Counted from the first letter of the stretch, positions 11,574 to 21,620 are shown. The stretch: DNA of 64,000 bases from Salvia splendens (GCF_004379255.2 NC_056032.1:30167322-30231321), one strand, 5' to 3'. Notes: generated from the letters alone by a model not told the origin. Translations and numbers: made by a program.

Positions 11574-11902
11574 TGGTGCAGAATTGGGGTCACCGGAGGT
11601 ATGAACGGCAACCGGAATTGCACCCACGCGAATCGAACTACGCGGAGATAGTATGAAGGAAGAGGCAGGGGAATTTTGCATTAATTCTGAATAATAATTT
11701 TACAACTGAAAGATATCAGCTTTTATAGCTGTGAATTACAACATAACAGACTCGATTCTCAGATCTAACAAACTAAGGACTAAGACGCGTGATGATTTGA
11801 TCCATGCTTTCCCCCCCACGTATGCATGCATCCATGCCTACGTGTTTATTTAATATCCACCTCAGCGTTTATTCTTCACCCTTCACTACGTTTCATGCAC
11901 CA
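11574..11902 (-). repeat. 3' LTR of the chromovirus
   Basis: 329 bp, identical to the other LTR except one T/C at 11850. Its internal ATG frame runs in frame out of the LTR into SIEL codons (FLTLCFYECGK), giving a possible LTR-driven chimeric transcript. Confidence 0.95.
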
Positions 11903-11921
11903 AATCTCCCCCCCTCAAAAG
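11903..11921 (-). other. Polypurine tract
   Basis: TTTTGAGGGGGGGGAGATT on the minus strand, immediately before the 3' LTR. Confidence 0.85.
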
Positions 11922-11932
11922 AAACCTTGACC

Positions 11933-14900
11933 TCAAGGTTGGAAGTGTGGAAATTTCTCCTGAATGTCATGAAGGAACTCCCACGTAGCATCCTCCGGGA
12001 AAGAATTAGCCCAGTGAACAAGGACTTGAGTTGCCGGCCGATTACCCCTCTTCACCAACCGACGTTCGAGGATTTGAGCAGGCTCGAGGAAAGTGGAGTT
12101 ACCCATAGTAGGCAGCGTACCGTGGAGCTGCGAGAGAGGCCCCATCTTCTTCTTGAGTTGAGAGACGTGAAAGACCGGATGAATCTTGCAATCTGAGGGA
12201 AGAAGTAGTTTATATGCAACCTCCCCAAACTTATCCACCACCTTGAACGGCCCAAAGAACCTAGGACTGAGCTTCTGGAACTGACGGTCCCTTAAAGTGT
12301 TCTGACGGTAGGGCTGCAACTTCAAGTAGACCCAATCGCCCACCGCGAACTTCCGATCGGAGCGGTGCTTATCATGCTGCTGCTTCATGCGGCGTTGTGC
12401 CCGGCCCAAATGATGCTTGAGGACCTCTATCATTGCCTCACGAGCCAACAAGCTTTCATTAACATCATGGACCGCCGAATCGCCCCGAAAATAAGGAAGG
12501 TGGAGTGGAGGCGGATAACCATACAAAGCCTCGAATGGAGTGGTCTCAATAGCCGAGTGAAATGATGTGTTGTACCAGAATTCAGCAAGGCTTAACCATT
12601 TGCTCCAGTCGGTTGGTTGATCACCACACATACACCGCAAGTACGTCTCTAAACAACGATTGACCACCTCCGTTTGGCCATCGGATTGAGGGTGGTAAGC
12701 CGTCGACATGTGAAGTTCGACCCCTTGAAGCTTAAAAAAATCCGACCAAAAGTGACTAAGAAATACCTTATCCCGATCGCTAATGAGGACCGTAGGCAAG
12801 CCATGGAGCTTAAAGACATAGTCTAGGAAGGCCTGGGCCACTGTAAGAGCGGAGTAAGGGTGCGTAAGACTTATGAAGTGGCCATATTTCGTGAGCCGGT
12901 CGACAACAACCAATATAGTCGATTTCCCGTGGGACGGGGGAAGTCCCTCAATGAAGTCCATACTCACTTGTGACCACGCCTCCTCTGGAATAGGGAGTGG
13001 TTGTAGAAGGCCCGGGTACGCACTAGGATCGTACTTGAATCGTTGGCAAATATCACATTCGCGTATGTAATTTCGGATTTGCTTTTCCATGTTCGGCCAA
13101 TAGAATAGAGAAGATAGCCGCTTGTAAGTAGCCAAAATGCCTGAATGTCCCCCTGAACTTGAATTTTGGAACAAGTGTATGATCCGAAGCCGCAAGTTTT
13201 GATCATTACCAACCACCAAGCGACCCTTTCTCCTCAATTGGTTGCCCATCCATGAGAATTTGGATGCTGCCGAGGGGTTCTGCTGCAGAGCAGAGATGGT
13301 GGATTTCAGCATGGGATCAGAGGTCCATGTAGCCTCGATCAAAGGGTAAATGTCAGTGGAAACCGATGTGATCGCCATACAAAAGATATCGGAAGAGTGA
13401 ACGCGAGAGAGAGCGTCCGCAACCACATTATCCACTCCCTTTTTGTAAGTGATTTCAAAGTCGAATGCCATCAACTTGGATAGCCAACTAAGCTGACCTG
13501 GTGTGGTGAGCTTCTGATTCAACAAATGACTCAAAGTTTTATGGTCTGTACGCACCTCAAAAGGTTGGTGGCTCAAGTAGTGACTCCAGTGGGTGACCGC
13601 GAAAACAATAGCCAACAACTCCTTATCATAAACCGAGAGGCTCCTGTGTTTAGCAGATAACGTTTTACTGATAAAGGCTATGGGATGGCTGTTTTGCATC
13701 AACACAGCACCTATCCCAAAGCTTGAGGCATCAGTCTCCACTAAAAAAGGCACCGAGAAGTCCGGCAAGGCCAGAACCGGAGGGGAAATCATCGCAAGTT
13801 TAAGCTCATTAAAAGCTTTATCAGCTGCCTCATTCCATCTAAATGCATCCTTCTTGAGGAGATCTGTCAGAGGTCTACATATGATGCCATAGTGTCGTAT
13901 AAATCTCCTGTAATAGCCGGTTAGACCGAGAAATCCTCTCAATTTGGAGATTTCAGTAGGAGCCGGCCAATCTTGCATAGCCTTTAATTTCTTTGGATCA
14001 GTAGCAACCCCTTGGGCAGAGATAACATGGCCGAGATATTCGATTCTATTCTTAGCAAAGTCACACTTACTCTCCTTAGCAAAGAGAGAATGCTCCGTAA
14101 GTTTAGCAAATACCAGCTCCAAATGGCTCAAGTGAGTACCTACGTCCTCACTATAGACTAATATGTCATCAAAGAAGACCAACACGAACTTCCTCAAGAA
14201 CGGCCGAAAAATATCATTCATTAAACCTTGAAATGTCGCGGGTGCATTGGTAAGCCCGAAGGGCATCACCGCAAATTCATAGTGACCATCGTGGGTGCGA
14301 AATGCTGTTTTAGGAATATCCTTAGGCTCCATTCGAATCTGATGGTAGCCAGCCCGAAGATCAATCTTCGAAAAAACAGTTGCTCCCTTCAATTCCTCAA
14401 GAAGTTCCTCAATCAAGGGAATGGGGTATTTATCCTTCACTGTCATTTTATTCAACCGCCTATAATCCACACACATCCTCCACGTACCATCCTTCTTCTT
14501 CACCAAGACAACGGGAGAGGAAAATGGGCTAGAACTCGGTTGAATGAAACCTTGCAGCAGTAAGTCAGAGACTTGTTTCTCTATTACATCCTTTTGTAGA
14601 GCTGAATGCCTATAAGGCCTAGAGCTTACGGGAGTAGCCCCAGGCACCAGAACTATTTTATGGTTGTGGGAACGCATTGGAGGCAGAGAGCTGGGCTCGG
14701 CAAAAACTGATTTCTGAGAGTTCAAAAATGAGCTAATAGGAGCAGGTAGCTCAGTGTTCTGTTCTTCTGTGTTCTCCACAGCCAATAAGTCAGCCTTCCC
14801 TTCATTATTTACCTTGATGCAACACAACTGAGCACCCTCACAGTAAGTCAGCAATTTATTCATCTGTTTCTCAGAAACAGTGTGCACCTTGTGCTCACTT

Positions 14901-16396
14901 TGGCTTCCCCTCAAGATATGTCTACGGCCATCCAAATGAAAGTCCATTGTAAGATTTTTGAAATCCCATTGTATAATGCCCAGAGTCTCCAACCATTGAA
15001 CACCGAGCACCATGTCACAATTCCCCAAGGGCAGTAAGAGCACATCAGTGATGAAAGTTGTGCCTTGCAGAGACCATTTCAGACCTTTACACATCGAGTT
15101 ACATTCCAACCTATTACCATCCGCTACATCCACCATCACAGGGCTAACATGAGTGAGATAGAGACCCACCTTTTTAGCCAAATTAACATCTAGAAAATTA
15201 TGTGTGCTACCTGAATCAATGAGTATATGCACAGCCTTTTGCCCCACACTACCAGTAACTCGCATCGTTCTAAACCCCCTAGAGGAAGAACCACTGATAG
15301 CATGAATGGAAATCAGAGGATTCTCATCCTCCACAGGGTCCTCTGCCCTAGCCTCCTCATCAGATTCCAGAATCCCCACCCCATCGTCAATTTCCAGTAA
15401 GTACAGTTGCTTCCTAGCACAACGATGCCCCCTCTCAAACTTCTCATCGCAGCCATAACATAACCCCCGAGCTCTCTTATCCGCCATTTCCTCTTCGGTC
15501 AGTAATCTCCTGTTTTTCACCATCGGCATAGTAGGTGTGGGAAGCAGCGGGTTAGAAACGTGTGGAGGCTTAGAATCAGCTGGTCCAAACCGTTTAGAAC
15601 CCTGAGAATATCCCTCACGCGGAGGATTGGATAGATCTTGTAAACGAGCCAAGGCATACGCATGTATAAGAGTTTGCGGCATAAACATGCGCACCGCTTT
15701 TTGAACAAATGGTTTCAAACCGTTTATGAAATGGCTAATAGCATAGGATTCCGAGAGTGAAACACGACCAAGCAGTAATTCAAAACGATCGTGATAATCG
15801 GCAAACGAACCTGTTTGTTTGAGGGCTAAAAGTTCAGTCATCGGATCCCCCAACAGATGATCGCCGAACCTGCCCTCCAACGCTTGAAGAAACAGCGGCC
15901 ATGGAGTAAACATTGGTCGATCATGATACTTAGACCAGTTTTGGAACCATTGAAGGGCGCGGCCTTCAAAATTGATCACCGCCAGTCGCACCTTCGCTTC
16001 CTCCGGTGTTAGATCCACCGTGAAGAAGTGATCGCACCGCAAAATCCAACCCGCCAGATCCTCACCATTGAAAATCGGGAAGCCGACCTTCGATTGACGA
16101 GTGGCAAAGTATTGAGGGCGAAGTGGAGCACCATTAAGTCCGATCGGTCCGAACGACGCACCGGGAGCTGGTGGAGTAAAGCGAGACATCATCTCGTTCT
16201 GCTGCATCTGGATGGAGAGAAGTTCCTCACGCAGCTCTTTCAAGGTCAGATCGCGAGCTCCATCGGAGGTATCGCGCAACTTATCGCTCTCCTCGCGCCG
16301 GCGATCAGCATCGGCGAACTTTGCAGAGAATTCCGCCATAGCAGTCGTGAAGAGCTCCTCCAGACGGCGCAGGTCGCCGGAGCGTGTCTCCACCAT
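11933..16396 (-). CDS. Gag-Pol polyprotein with chromodomain, intact
   Basis: The 1487-residue polyprotein starts at the ATG following the primer-binding site ([15 protein letters not shown]); an open extension into the LTR is ignored. Approximate order: Gag 100-255; zinc knuckle [14 protein letters not shown] 313-326; aspartic protease with DSGSTHNF at 394; reverse transcriptase 590-800 with VDYRRLNK and FFDD at 742-745; RNase H with ETDASS at 887; integrase with an HHCC finger (CDIC at 1114) and DD35E residues D1147, D1207 and E1243; chromodomain 1440-1483 ([20 protein letters not shown]). No stop or frameshift and all catalytic residues present. The products copy the element RNA into DNA and integrate it; the chromodomain is thought to steer insertion to particular chromatin. 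Confidence 0.95.
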   Translation of the reverse strand: MVETRSGDLRRLEELFTTAMAEFSAKFADADRRREESDKLRDTSDGARDLTLKELREELLSIQMQQNEMMSRFTPPAPGASFGPIGLNGAPLRPQYFATRQSKVGFPIFNGEDLAGWILRCDHFFTVDLTPEEAKVRLAVINFEGRALQWFQNWSKYHDRPMFTPWPLFLQALEGRFGDHLLGDPMTELLALKQTGSFADYHDRFELLLGRVSLSESYAISHFINGLKPFVQKAVRMFMPQTLIHAYALARLQDLSNPPREGYSQGSKRFGPADSKPPHVSNPLLPTPTMPMVKNRRLLTEEEMADKRARGLCYGCDEKFERGHRCARKQLYLLEIDDGVGILESDEEARAEDPVEDENPLISIHAISGSSSRGFRTMRVTGSVGQKAVHILIDSGSTHNFLDVNLAKKVGLYLTHVSPVMVDVADGNRLECNSMCKGLKWSLQGTTFITDVLLLPLGNCDMVLGVQWLETLGIIQWDFKNLTMDFHLDGRRHILRGSQSEHKVHTVSEKQMNKLLTYCEGAQLCCIKVNNEGKADLLAVENTEEQNTELPAPISSFLNSQKSVFAEPSSLPPMRSHNHKIVLVPGATPVSSRPYRHSALQKDVIEKQVSDLLLQGFIQPSSSPFSSPVVLVKKKDGTWRMCVDYRRLNKMTVKDKYPIPLIEELLEELKGATVFSKIDLRAGYHQIRMEPKDIPKTAFRTHDGHYEFAVMPFGLTNAPATFQGLMNDIFRPFLRKFVLVFFDDILVYSEDVGTHLSHLELVFAKLTEHSLFAKESKCDFAKNRIEYLGHVISAQGVATDPKKLKAMQDWPAPTEISKLRGFLGLTGYYRRFIRHYGIICRPLTDLLKKDAFRWNEAADKAFNELKLAMISPPVLALPDFSVPFLVETDASSFGIGAVLMQNSHPIAFISKTLSAKHRSLSVYDKELLAIVFAVTHWSHYLSHQPFEVRTDHKTLSHLLNQKLTTPGQLSWLSKLMAFDFEITYKKGVDNVVADALSRVHSSDIFCMAITSVSTDIYPLIEATWTSDPMLKSTISALQQNPSAASKFSWMGNQLRRKGRLVVGNDQNLRLRIIHLFQNSSSGGHSGILATYKRLSSLFYWPNMEKQIRNYIRECDICQRFKYDPSAYPGLLQPLPIPEEAWSQVSMDFIEGLPPSHGKSTILVVVDRLTKYGHFISLTHPYSALTVAQAFLDYVFKLHGLPTVLISDRDKVFLSHFWSDFFKLQGVELHMSTAYHPQSDGQTEVVNRCLETYLRCMCGDQPTDWSKWLSLAEFWYNTSFHSAIETTPFEALYGYPPPLHLPYFRGDSAVHDVNESLLAREAMIEVLKHHLGRAQRRMKQQHDKHRSDRKFAVGDWVYLKLQPYRQNTLRDRQFQKLSPRFFGPFKVVDKFGEVAYKLLLPSDCKIHPVFHVSQLKKKMGPLSQLHGTLPTMGNSTFLEPAQILERRLVKRGNRPATQVLVHWANSFPEDATWEFLHDIQEKFPHFQP

Positions 16397-16415
16397 CACA
16401 GATTCCGGATCAGTG

Positions 16416-16427
16416 AATCTGATACCA
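16416..16427 (-). other. Primer-binding site (tRNA-iMet)
   Basis: Reads TGGTATCAGATT on the minus strand, two bases inside the 5' LTR. The first ten bases match the usual tRNA-Met-initiator site. Confidence 0.85.
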
Positions 16428-16429
16428 CT

Positions 16430-16758
16430 TGGTGCAGAATTGGGGTCACCGGAGGTATGAACGGCAACCGGAATTGCACCCACGCGAATCGAACTACGCG
16501 GAGATAGTATGAAGGAAGAGGCAGGGGAATTTTGCATTAATTCTGAATAATAATTTTACAACTGAAAGATATCAGCTTTTATAGCTGTGAATTACAACAT
16601 AACAGACTCGATTCTCAGATCTAACAAACTAAGGACTAAGACGCGTGATGATTTGATCCATGCTTTCCCCCCCACGTATGCATGCATCCATGCCTACGTG
16701 TTTATCTAATATCCACCTCAGCGTTTATTCTTCACCCTTCACTACGTTTCATGCACCA
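16430..16758 (-). repeat. 5' LTR of the chromovirus
   Basis: 329 bp, upstream LTR for this minus-strand element. Contains a short open frame starting [13 protein letters not shown] that reads on through the primer-binding site into gag; the same ATG exists in the other LTR. Confidence 0.95.
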
Positions 16759-16763
16759 AGAAA

Positions 16764-17111
16764 CAACGACTCGTCGGAGAAGAGGCCGAGTGCGGCGGAA
16801 TCGGCGGAATCGAGAAGCGAGAGAGCGTGGGAGAGGGCGGGAATTGGAATTGAGGGGAGAAGGATGAAGGCGTTGACGGCAGCGGCGACTTCGCGGCGTA
16901 GGCGGGGGTGGTGGTCGGATAGAGCGGAGAGGAGTGAGAGAATTTGTTGGTGGTTAGAATTAGGGTTTTGGAGATGGGAAATTAGGGTTTCAGCAATGGT
17001 GGTAAGAGTCGAATCGGATGTGCAGGGATTGCTGACGAGAGAGACGATGGCGTTTAACGATTTAGGAAATTGATTATGGTTCCTGCCGGCGGCGAGGAGG
17101 CGTTGCTCCAT
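16764..17111 (-). pseudogene. SIEL: SIEL exon 1, 5' part
   Basis: Starts MEQRLLAAGRNHNQFPKSL, a SIEL-like N-terminus, and runs open for about 116 codons of leucine-rich helical repeat sequence until the chromovirus LTR. The target duplication AGAAA (16759-16763) and its partner at 11569-11573 show that this exon continued directly into the block at 11308-11568. Confidence 0.85.
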
Positions 17112-17563
17112 CGGTCGAGGCGGAGTTGATGAGAGACGTTATTTTTTCGCAATTTTAAATTCGTGCACAATTTCATGAATTGTACTCCTACTAATAGTGT
17201 ATTAACCGCGACGAGCAATGAGGATGCTCTTAGGCCATCCACAATAGGAATAGACACGCAATAGCTCAGTCATAACTTAGTCAAAAACTTTTTCTGTCAC
17301 ATCATCAACACTAAGAATCCATATACCACATCATCAAAACAAGCAAATAGCACAGCCATAGCCTAGCCACATCACTAGCCACATCACTGATAACAATTAT
17401 ATAAAAATGAAATAATTAACAATCACACAATATACGGAATTTAATTTACGAGACATATACGAGAAACATTAATAATACTATTAAAATTTTAAAAAGTACA
17501 ATAATTTAAAAAAGTACAATAATTTTAAAAAATTACAATAATTAAAAAAAGTACAATAATTCA

Positions 17564-19046
17564 CTACTCGTCTCCGTCGTCGTCTCCTCCGTCGCTGTCG
17601 CCACCATCGCCTTCGCCTCCGTCGCCACCATCGCCTCCGCCTCCGTCGCCACCGTCGCCGCCTCCTCTACTCCCTCCGGTCTCCTTCCGTGCCGCCTCCA
17701 AATCCTCCTGCATGGTCAGGAGCAATGTTTGAAACAAACTCTTCTCCACGGGGTCCACCACCGCCCGCCATTCGGCCATTGTCTTGACCATCTGATTGCG
17801 CGTTTGTTGACGCGCGAAGAATTTGAGATCCGCTGTGGATTGGCCAAGGGAGGATGCCGACTGGACCTCCTGTGAACCCCCGGCTGCCCCTCTCGCCTCC
17901 CGTTGAGCCCGCTTGTGCCCAACAGGGCGAGTTCGGCGAGCGAACGAACGAGGGGTCGGGGCCGTCTCGGGGAGGTCGTGGGAACCACCGCTGCTGCCGT
18001 TGAAATCACCGGTATAGTTCAGTCGTTGCTTCTTCGGCCAGCCAGCGTCGACACCTACTCGAAACTTCTCGGAGTCGTTCAGCACAAGATAGTAGTTCCA
18101 GTAGGTGAAGTCCTTATACAACCCGGGCTGGGGGGAGGCTTTCTCCGCTATCCTCCTGCAGTCTTCCCCCGTTTGGCCACTGCTCTGCATGCGGAGGGCG
18201 TTGGCGTACAAACCAGAAAATCGGGAGACGGCAGCCCTGATTCGGTCCCACCCCTTCCGGAAATCCTCCCCGTTGCGTCGCCTCCCCTCCGGGCAAAATC
18301 TCTGGTAGGCTGCTGCTATCTTGCCCCACAAGTTGACGATCCTCTGGTTGTTAGAAACGAGAGGATCGTCGCAAACACTCACCCACGCCATGGACAACGC
18401 GGCGTTCTCCGGATCCGTCCACCTTCTCCGTACCGAGTCGTCGTCCTCACCCGGCTGCGACGACTCCCCGACCTTCTTCCCCTTGCCCTTCTTCTTTGGG
18501 GCGCCACGACCCTGCACTGCTCCCCCCGTTTGAACGGGAGTATCCGGAACTCCGAGAATATCAAACCCCAACTCCTCTAAGGAAAAAGCATCAAATTACG
18601 TGAACGGCGCATCCGTTGGGGTCGATGTGTGCGAAGAAGCAGTCGAAAAATCAAAACTGGGGCGATAGACGTCCCCCTCCCCCGGTGTCCCCTGCGTCGC
18701 CGGTACCCCCCTGTCGGGGGCTGCATCGCCGTCCCCCCCCCCCCCCCCCCCCCCCGCGGCATCATCTGCATCTTGGGCACCCACCCCCCGGCATCATCTG
18801 CATCCCGGGTGCCCACCCCGGCATCATCTGCATACCGGGTTGCATCCCTGGTACCCCCTGCCATGCCGGCATACTCTCCCCAGCTGCCATCCTGGGCATA
18901 TTCCCCCCGGCTGCCATCCCGGGCATCATCCCCTGCCACGGGTACATGTTGTAGTACCCTGGCATCGGACCCCATCCACCTCCCACGGGTACCGGGGGAG
19001 TTTGAGACCCGCTCGTCACTGGAGTACCTTCGTTGGTGTTCTCCAT
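17564..19046 (-). pseudogene. Myb/SANT-like Harbinger ORF1 protein, broken
   Basis: The N-terminal part (19046 downward) starts MENTNEGTPVTSGSQTPP and is rich in Met, Pro and Gly (repeated PGMQ/MMPG). It runs into a 23-base C run (18733-18755), where the frame slips. A later in-frame TAA lies at 18596-18598. The remaining frame (about 330 codons to 17564) carries a basic stretch (APKKKGKGKK), a trihelix/SANT-like domain from about 49 to 130 (RRWTDPENAALSMAWVSVC, NLWGKIAAAYQRF), a conserved YKDFTYWNYYLVLNDS block and a Gly/Asp-rich tail. Such proteins are often mislabelled glutathione S-transferase T3-like; in Harbinger elements the Myb-like ORF1 product works with the DDE transposase in DNA binding and nuclear import. 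Copy B at 62640 is broken at different places. Confidence 0.75.
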
Positions 19047-19133
19047 TTCTCGGTGCTGATCTTGTACAGAAATTAAGATAGAGAGAGTACTCGTTAAAAC
19101 AAGTGGTGCGAATAAAAAAAAATAAAAAATTCC

Positions 19134-19322
19134 ACTCGGCGGTGCGCTAGGCGATACGGGCGCTGCAATAGCGCCAAGCGGATCGCCAAGCGCACCGCCT
19201 AGCGCCGCGAAACCGCCGAGCGCTCGGCGGTTTTTAATTCCGAAATCCGCTGGGCGGTTGCAATGGACTGCCTAGCGCCGGCGCTCGGCTAGGCGGTGCG
19301 CTAGGAGCCATTGCGGATGGCC
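19134..19322. repeat. Subterminal GCCTAGCG/CGCTAGGC motif cluster, copy A
   Basis: About a dozen variants of GCGCTAGGCG, GCCTAGCGC and CGCTCGGCGG in 190 bp next to the terminal repeat. The matching region of copy B is 62337-62520. Confidence 0.75.
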
Positions 19323-19325
19323 TTA

Positions 19326-19575
19326 GTATTGAATGTGTTGTTCTGTCTAAGTGATACTATTCCTTAAGAATGTTAAAATGGAATATATTTGGGGTTTCAG
19401 TTGGCAACACGGGAAATTATCCTATCACTAATTTCCTAACGAATTATATGTTGTTGTGGAGTCAGTTCAAAACCTTGGGCAAAATGACCACATGCAATTA
19501 AGTTATAAATTACGTTTTGTCCACGTATATTAAACTGGTCACATCAACATGCAAAAGGAGAAGGATGAAATAATT
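19326..19575. other. Intergenic, nothing recognised
   Basis: Unremarkable AT-rich sequence between the Harbinger-like element and the Pack-type element. Confidence 0.4.
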
Positions 19576-19986
19576 GCAAAAAGACTAAAGGCTCATTTTG
19601 GTTCTTAACATATTCCAATTTATTGATTTTGATCTAAAACATTATCGTTTGAATTATTCGGTCCCTCATAAATAAAAACAGGTCACATTTTGTCTGAATT
19701 TGACGGAACCGTTAAAAGTTAACAAATAAGTGAGTTTTCTGACTGGATTTTGGAGATGGGAAATTAGGGTTTTGGAAAACTGGATTAGCAATTTATTATT
19801 AGAATTTTAAAATCATTGGGAATATAATAATTTAGAAAATAGATTAATAAATAAAATAAAATAGAAAATTAAAAAACATGAACATAGATTAATTCTTAAA
19901 TGATTTGATATTATTTGTTTTAATTAGACCCCCTCCACTCGGCAACCCCACCACCGCTGCCGCCGCCGCCGCATCCAACCCCCCAA

Positions 19987-20502
19987 ATGCCAGCGCCGCC
20001 CCAGCGCCCGCCTCGGCGAGATCGGCGGCGACCCACCCTACGACGCCCCCCTCCCCGCCCCACCAAAACCTCCACCTGGCGCTTCCACAAAGACCCATCC
20101 CTCGCCGCCAAAACCTCCAAGACCCGACCTTTAACCAACCTCGTCAACGGTGTTGCCGCTGCCGCCGATGACAATTTCCACGATTCGCTCCAAATCACCG
20201 AGAATTTTGCCGATTTCGGTCACTGCAAGCCCAAAGTGAAGAAGCCCACGAAAGGAGCACGCACCAATTGGAACAAATTCGACCCCTCTGCCGCCCACAA
20301 TGGCGGCAGAATCAGAATTGAGAGCACGAGCTTCCTTCCCGAAGAGAACGATAACAACAATGACGAGTTTCGAGAGTTCGAGGGGGAGGGTTCGGAAAGC
20401 CCTAATTTGAAAGACCAGCAGCAGAGCCCGATCAATTCCTCGGAGAATGGGTTCCCTAAGGACGGAATGCGCTCAGCCAATTTTGAAATTGGAGAGGTTT
20501 AA
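19987..20502 (+). CDS. Captured gene fragment, 171 codons, unrecognised
   Basis: An open frame from ATG with strong GC contrast to its AT-rich surroundings. The N-terminus is arginine/proline-rich (PPQRPPRRDRRRP); then WRFHKDPSLAAKTSK, DNFHDSLQITENFADFG, KKPTKGARTNWNKFDPSA and an acidic stretch (NDNNNDEFREFEGEG). It looks like a host first exon rather than transposon sequence. I do not recognise the family. No intron or downstream exon follows, so any product would be truncated or chimeric. Confidence 0.4.
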   Translation: MPAPPQRPPRRDRRRPTLRRPPPRPTKTSTWRFHKDPSLAAKTSKTRPLTNLVNGVAAAADDNFHDSLQITENFADFGHCKPKVKKPTKGARTNWNKFDPSAAHNGGRIRIESTSFLPEENDNNNDEFREFEGEGSESPNLKDQQQSPINSSENGFPKDGMRSANFEIGEV

Positions 20503-20505
20503 GGA

Positions 20506-20760
20506 TGGGGAGGAGGGGAGGCTGTCATGGTATAGCTTAGCGACGAAGCTGCCGTCGCCGTAGGCGTAGTATGAGGGGCAGGAAACTCGTGGCAAGTGCT
20601 CATTTTGATGGTTTTGAGAGGGAAACTAGTGATAGCGCAAAGATGGGAAAAGGGGAAGGAAGAGTATGCGGTGGAGCAGAATGGGGAGTTGCAGGGAAGG
20701 GTGTGGCGCCACCATAGCTGTTGGAGAGGAAGCCGCCGAAGTAGTGGTTCAAACCGAAAA
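20506..20760 (-). pseudogene. Captured aspartyl protease fragment
   Basis: On the minus strand one frame reads SCPSYYAYGDGSFVAKLY and HDSLP, resembling the YYAYGDGSL-AKLY-DSLSL stretch of plant nepenthesin-type A1 aspartyl proteases (the At4g16563 type, from memory). Flanking codons do not stay in one frame and neither catalytic Asp motif is included. A non-functional fragment, opposite in direction to the ORF beside it. Confidence 0.55.
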
Positions 20761-21076
20761 GAAGAAGAAAGAGTAATTTAGATTGTAGAATGTTTTTGGT
20801 GAAATGTGGAAGAAGACACGTTCTTTTGATTAATTTTTTAAGAAATATTGAAATTCTAATTCATTTGGGGTTATTATATTAATTGGAGTTATTATAGTAA
20901 TTTGGGTTCACTTATTTGCATTGACCGTTAACTTTTAACGGTTCCGTTAAATTCGAACCAAATGTGACCTGTTTTTATTTGTGAGGGACCGAATAATTTA
21001 AAAGATAATGTTTTGGACCGAAATCAATAAATCGCAATATGTTAATGACCAAAATGAGCATTTAGTCTTGCAAAAA

Positions 21077-21329
21077 TATCAAACTTTGCGATTTATTTGG
21101 CAATTTTCTCAAATGTTAAAAGGGAGTACTGATGGGCTGGACTGGGGTCAGATTATTGCACCGAGGTGGGTCGAGTTCTTGCTAAGTGACATTCGGCCTA
21201 AATTACTTAACTAGTTGGGTTGAGAATTTATTGTTCGAACTAGTATTAATTTTTTGTTGGGCTTAGTTTCAATTAAATTGTTGGACTCTTTTAATCAATA
21301 GTTTGGATTCAAATAATTCCAAGTAATTA
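21077..21329. other. Intergenic, nothing recognised
   Basis: No gene-like signal; an open frame at 21008-21214 overlaps the element end and has no support. Confidence 0.4.
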
Positions 21330-21620
21330 AATCTCTCCATTTAACTAACATTCAATTAATTAAATCGTTCAATTTTTAATTAAATCTCAAGTAATTAATT
21401 AAATCGTTCAATTTTTAATTAAATCTAAAGTAATTATTTAAATCGTCCTAATTTAATTAGTTTCAAGTAATTAAATCTCTAAATTGAATTAATCTCAAGG
21501 TGATTAAATCTCTCAATATAATTTATTTAAGTTCTAAGTAATTAAATATACCTATTCAATTAGCCATAAAGTAATTATAACTCCAAATTTAGTTAAACTC
21601 AAGTAATTAATTCTTATGAT
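21330..21620. repeat. Degenerate AT-rich tandem repeat
   Basis: Units of about 40-50 bp built from TCAAGTAATTAAATC and TTAATTAAATCGTTCAATTT recur with substitutions about six times. Confidence 0.6.

Larger units (their letters stand above)
11574..16758 (-). mobile_element. Young Ty3/chromovirus LTR retrotransposon
   Basis: A complete 5185-bp element inserted in SIEL exon 1. The two 329-bp LTRs (11574-11902 and 16430-16758) begin TG and end CA and differ at one position by my reading (11850). The target duplication is AGAAA (11569-11573 and 16759-16763). A primer-binding site complementary to initiator tRNA-Met and a polypurine tract flank a single uninterrupted gag-pol frame ending in a chromodomain. 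The integrase context ([20 protein letters not shown]) is nearer the Reina/Galadriel style of chromovirus than Tekay; that clade call is inference. Everything needed for autonomy appears present. Confidence 0.95.
4659..17111 (-). pseudogene. SIEL: SIEL / Integrator subunit 4-like gene, disrupted
   Basis: The exons match, in order, the plant ARM-repeat protein SIEL (SHORT-ROOT interacting, embryonic lethal), an INTS4-like protein; I place it by remembered family motifs. Order on the minus strand: 17111-16764 joined to 11568-11308 (split by a chromovirus), 11098-11018, 10572-10339, 10196-10005, 9666-9526, then 6009-5897 and 5552-4659. The four exons from 11098 to 9526 keep phase 0 and GT-AG borders. 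Lesions: a frameshift after WLLRN, an in-frame TGA at 11066-11068, one frameshift near 5435 and two more in the last exon near 4890 and 4775. The exons expected between NLELYPQ (9526) and the 6009 exon are not visible. Two LTR elements have inserted. Assembly error could explain one lesion but hardly all of them. A functional copy would be expected elsewhere, because the Arabidopsis gene is essential. Confidence 0.85.
17233..19322 (-). mobile_element. PIF/Harbinger-like element, ORF1 only (copy A)
   Basis: Terminal inverted repeats GGCCATCC(A/G)CAAT with the 3-bp duplication TTA (17230-17232 and 19323-19325), as in PIF/Harbinger. The only coding region is a Myb/SANT-like ORF; no DDE transposase is present in 2.09 kb, so the element is non-autonomous. 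The right 190 bp is packed with CGCTAGGCG-type short motifs in both orientations, candidate binding sites for the element's own Myb-like protein. It sits just upstream of the SIEL start. Confidence 0.8.
19576..21076. mobile_element. Pack-type element with ~150 bp inverted ends
   Basis: About 19576-19735 and 20915-21076 are imperfect inverted repeats sharing GGCTCATTTTGG/TGCTCATTTTGG, TTATTCGGTCCCTCA and CGGAACCGTTAAAAGTTAAC. Long inverted ends around gene-like GC-rich sequence are what Mutator-type Pack-MULEs look like. I could not find a convincing 9-bp duplication, so the superfamily is inference. No transposase inside. It carries two unrelated fragments in opposite orientation. Confidence 0.6.

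Noticed and set aside
16028..16507. Plus-strand frames opposite the chromovirus gag
   Set aside because: Shadows of the intact gag-pol frame on the minus strand.
17903..19081. Plus-strand Pro/Arg-rich frames of 112-225 codons
   Set aside because: Antisense to the Harbinger-like ORF1; open only because of high GC.
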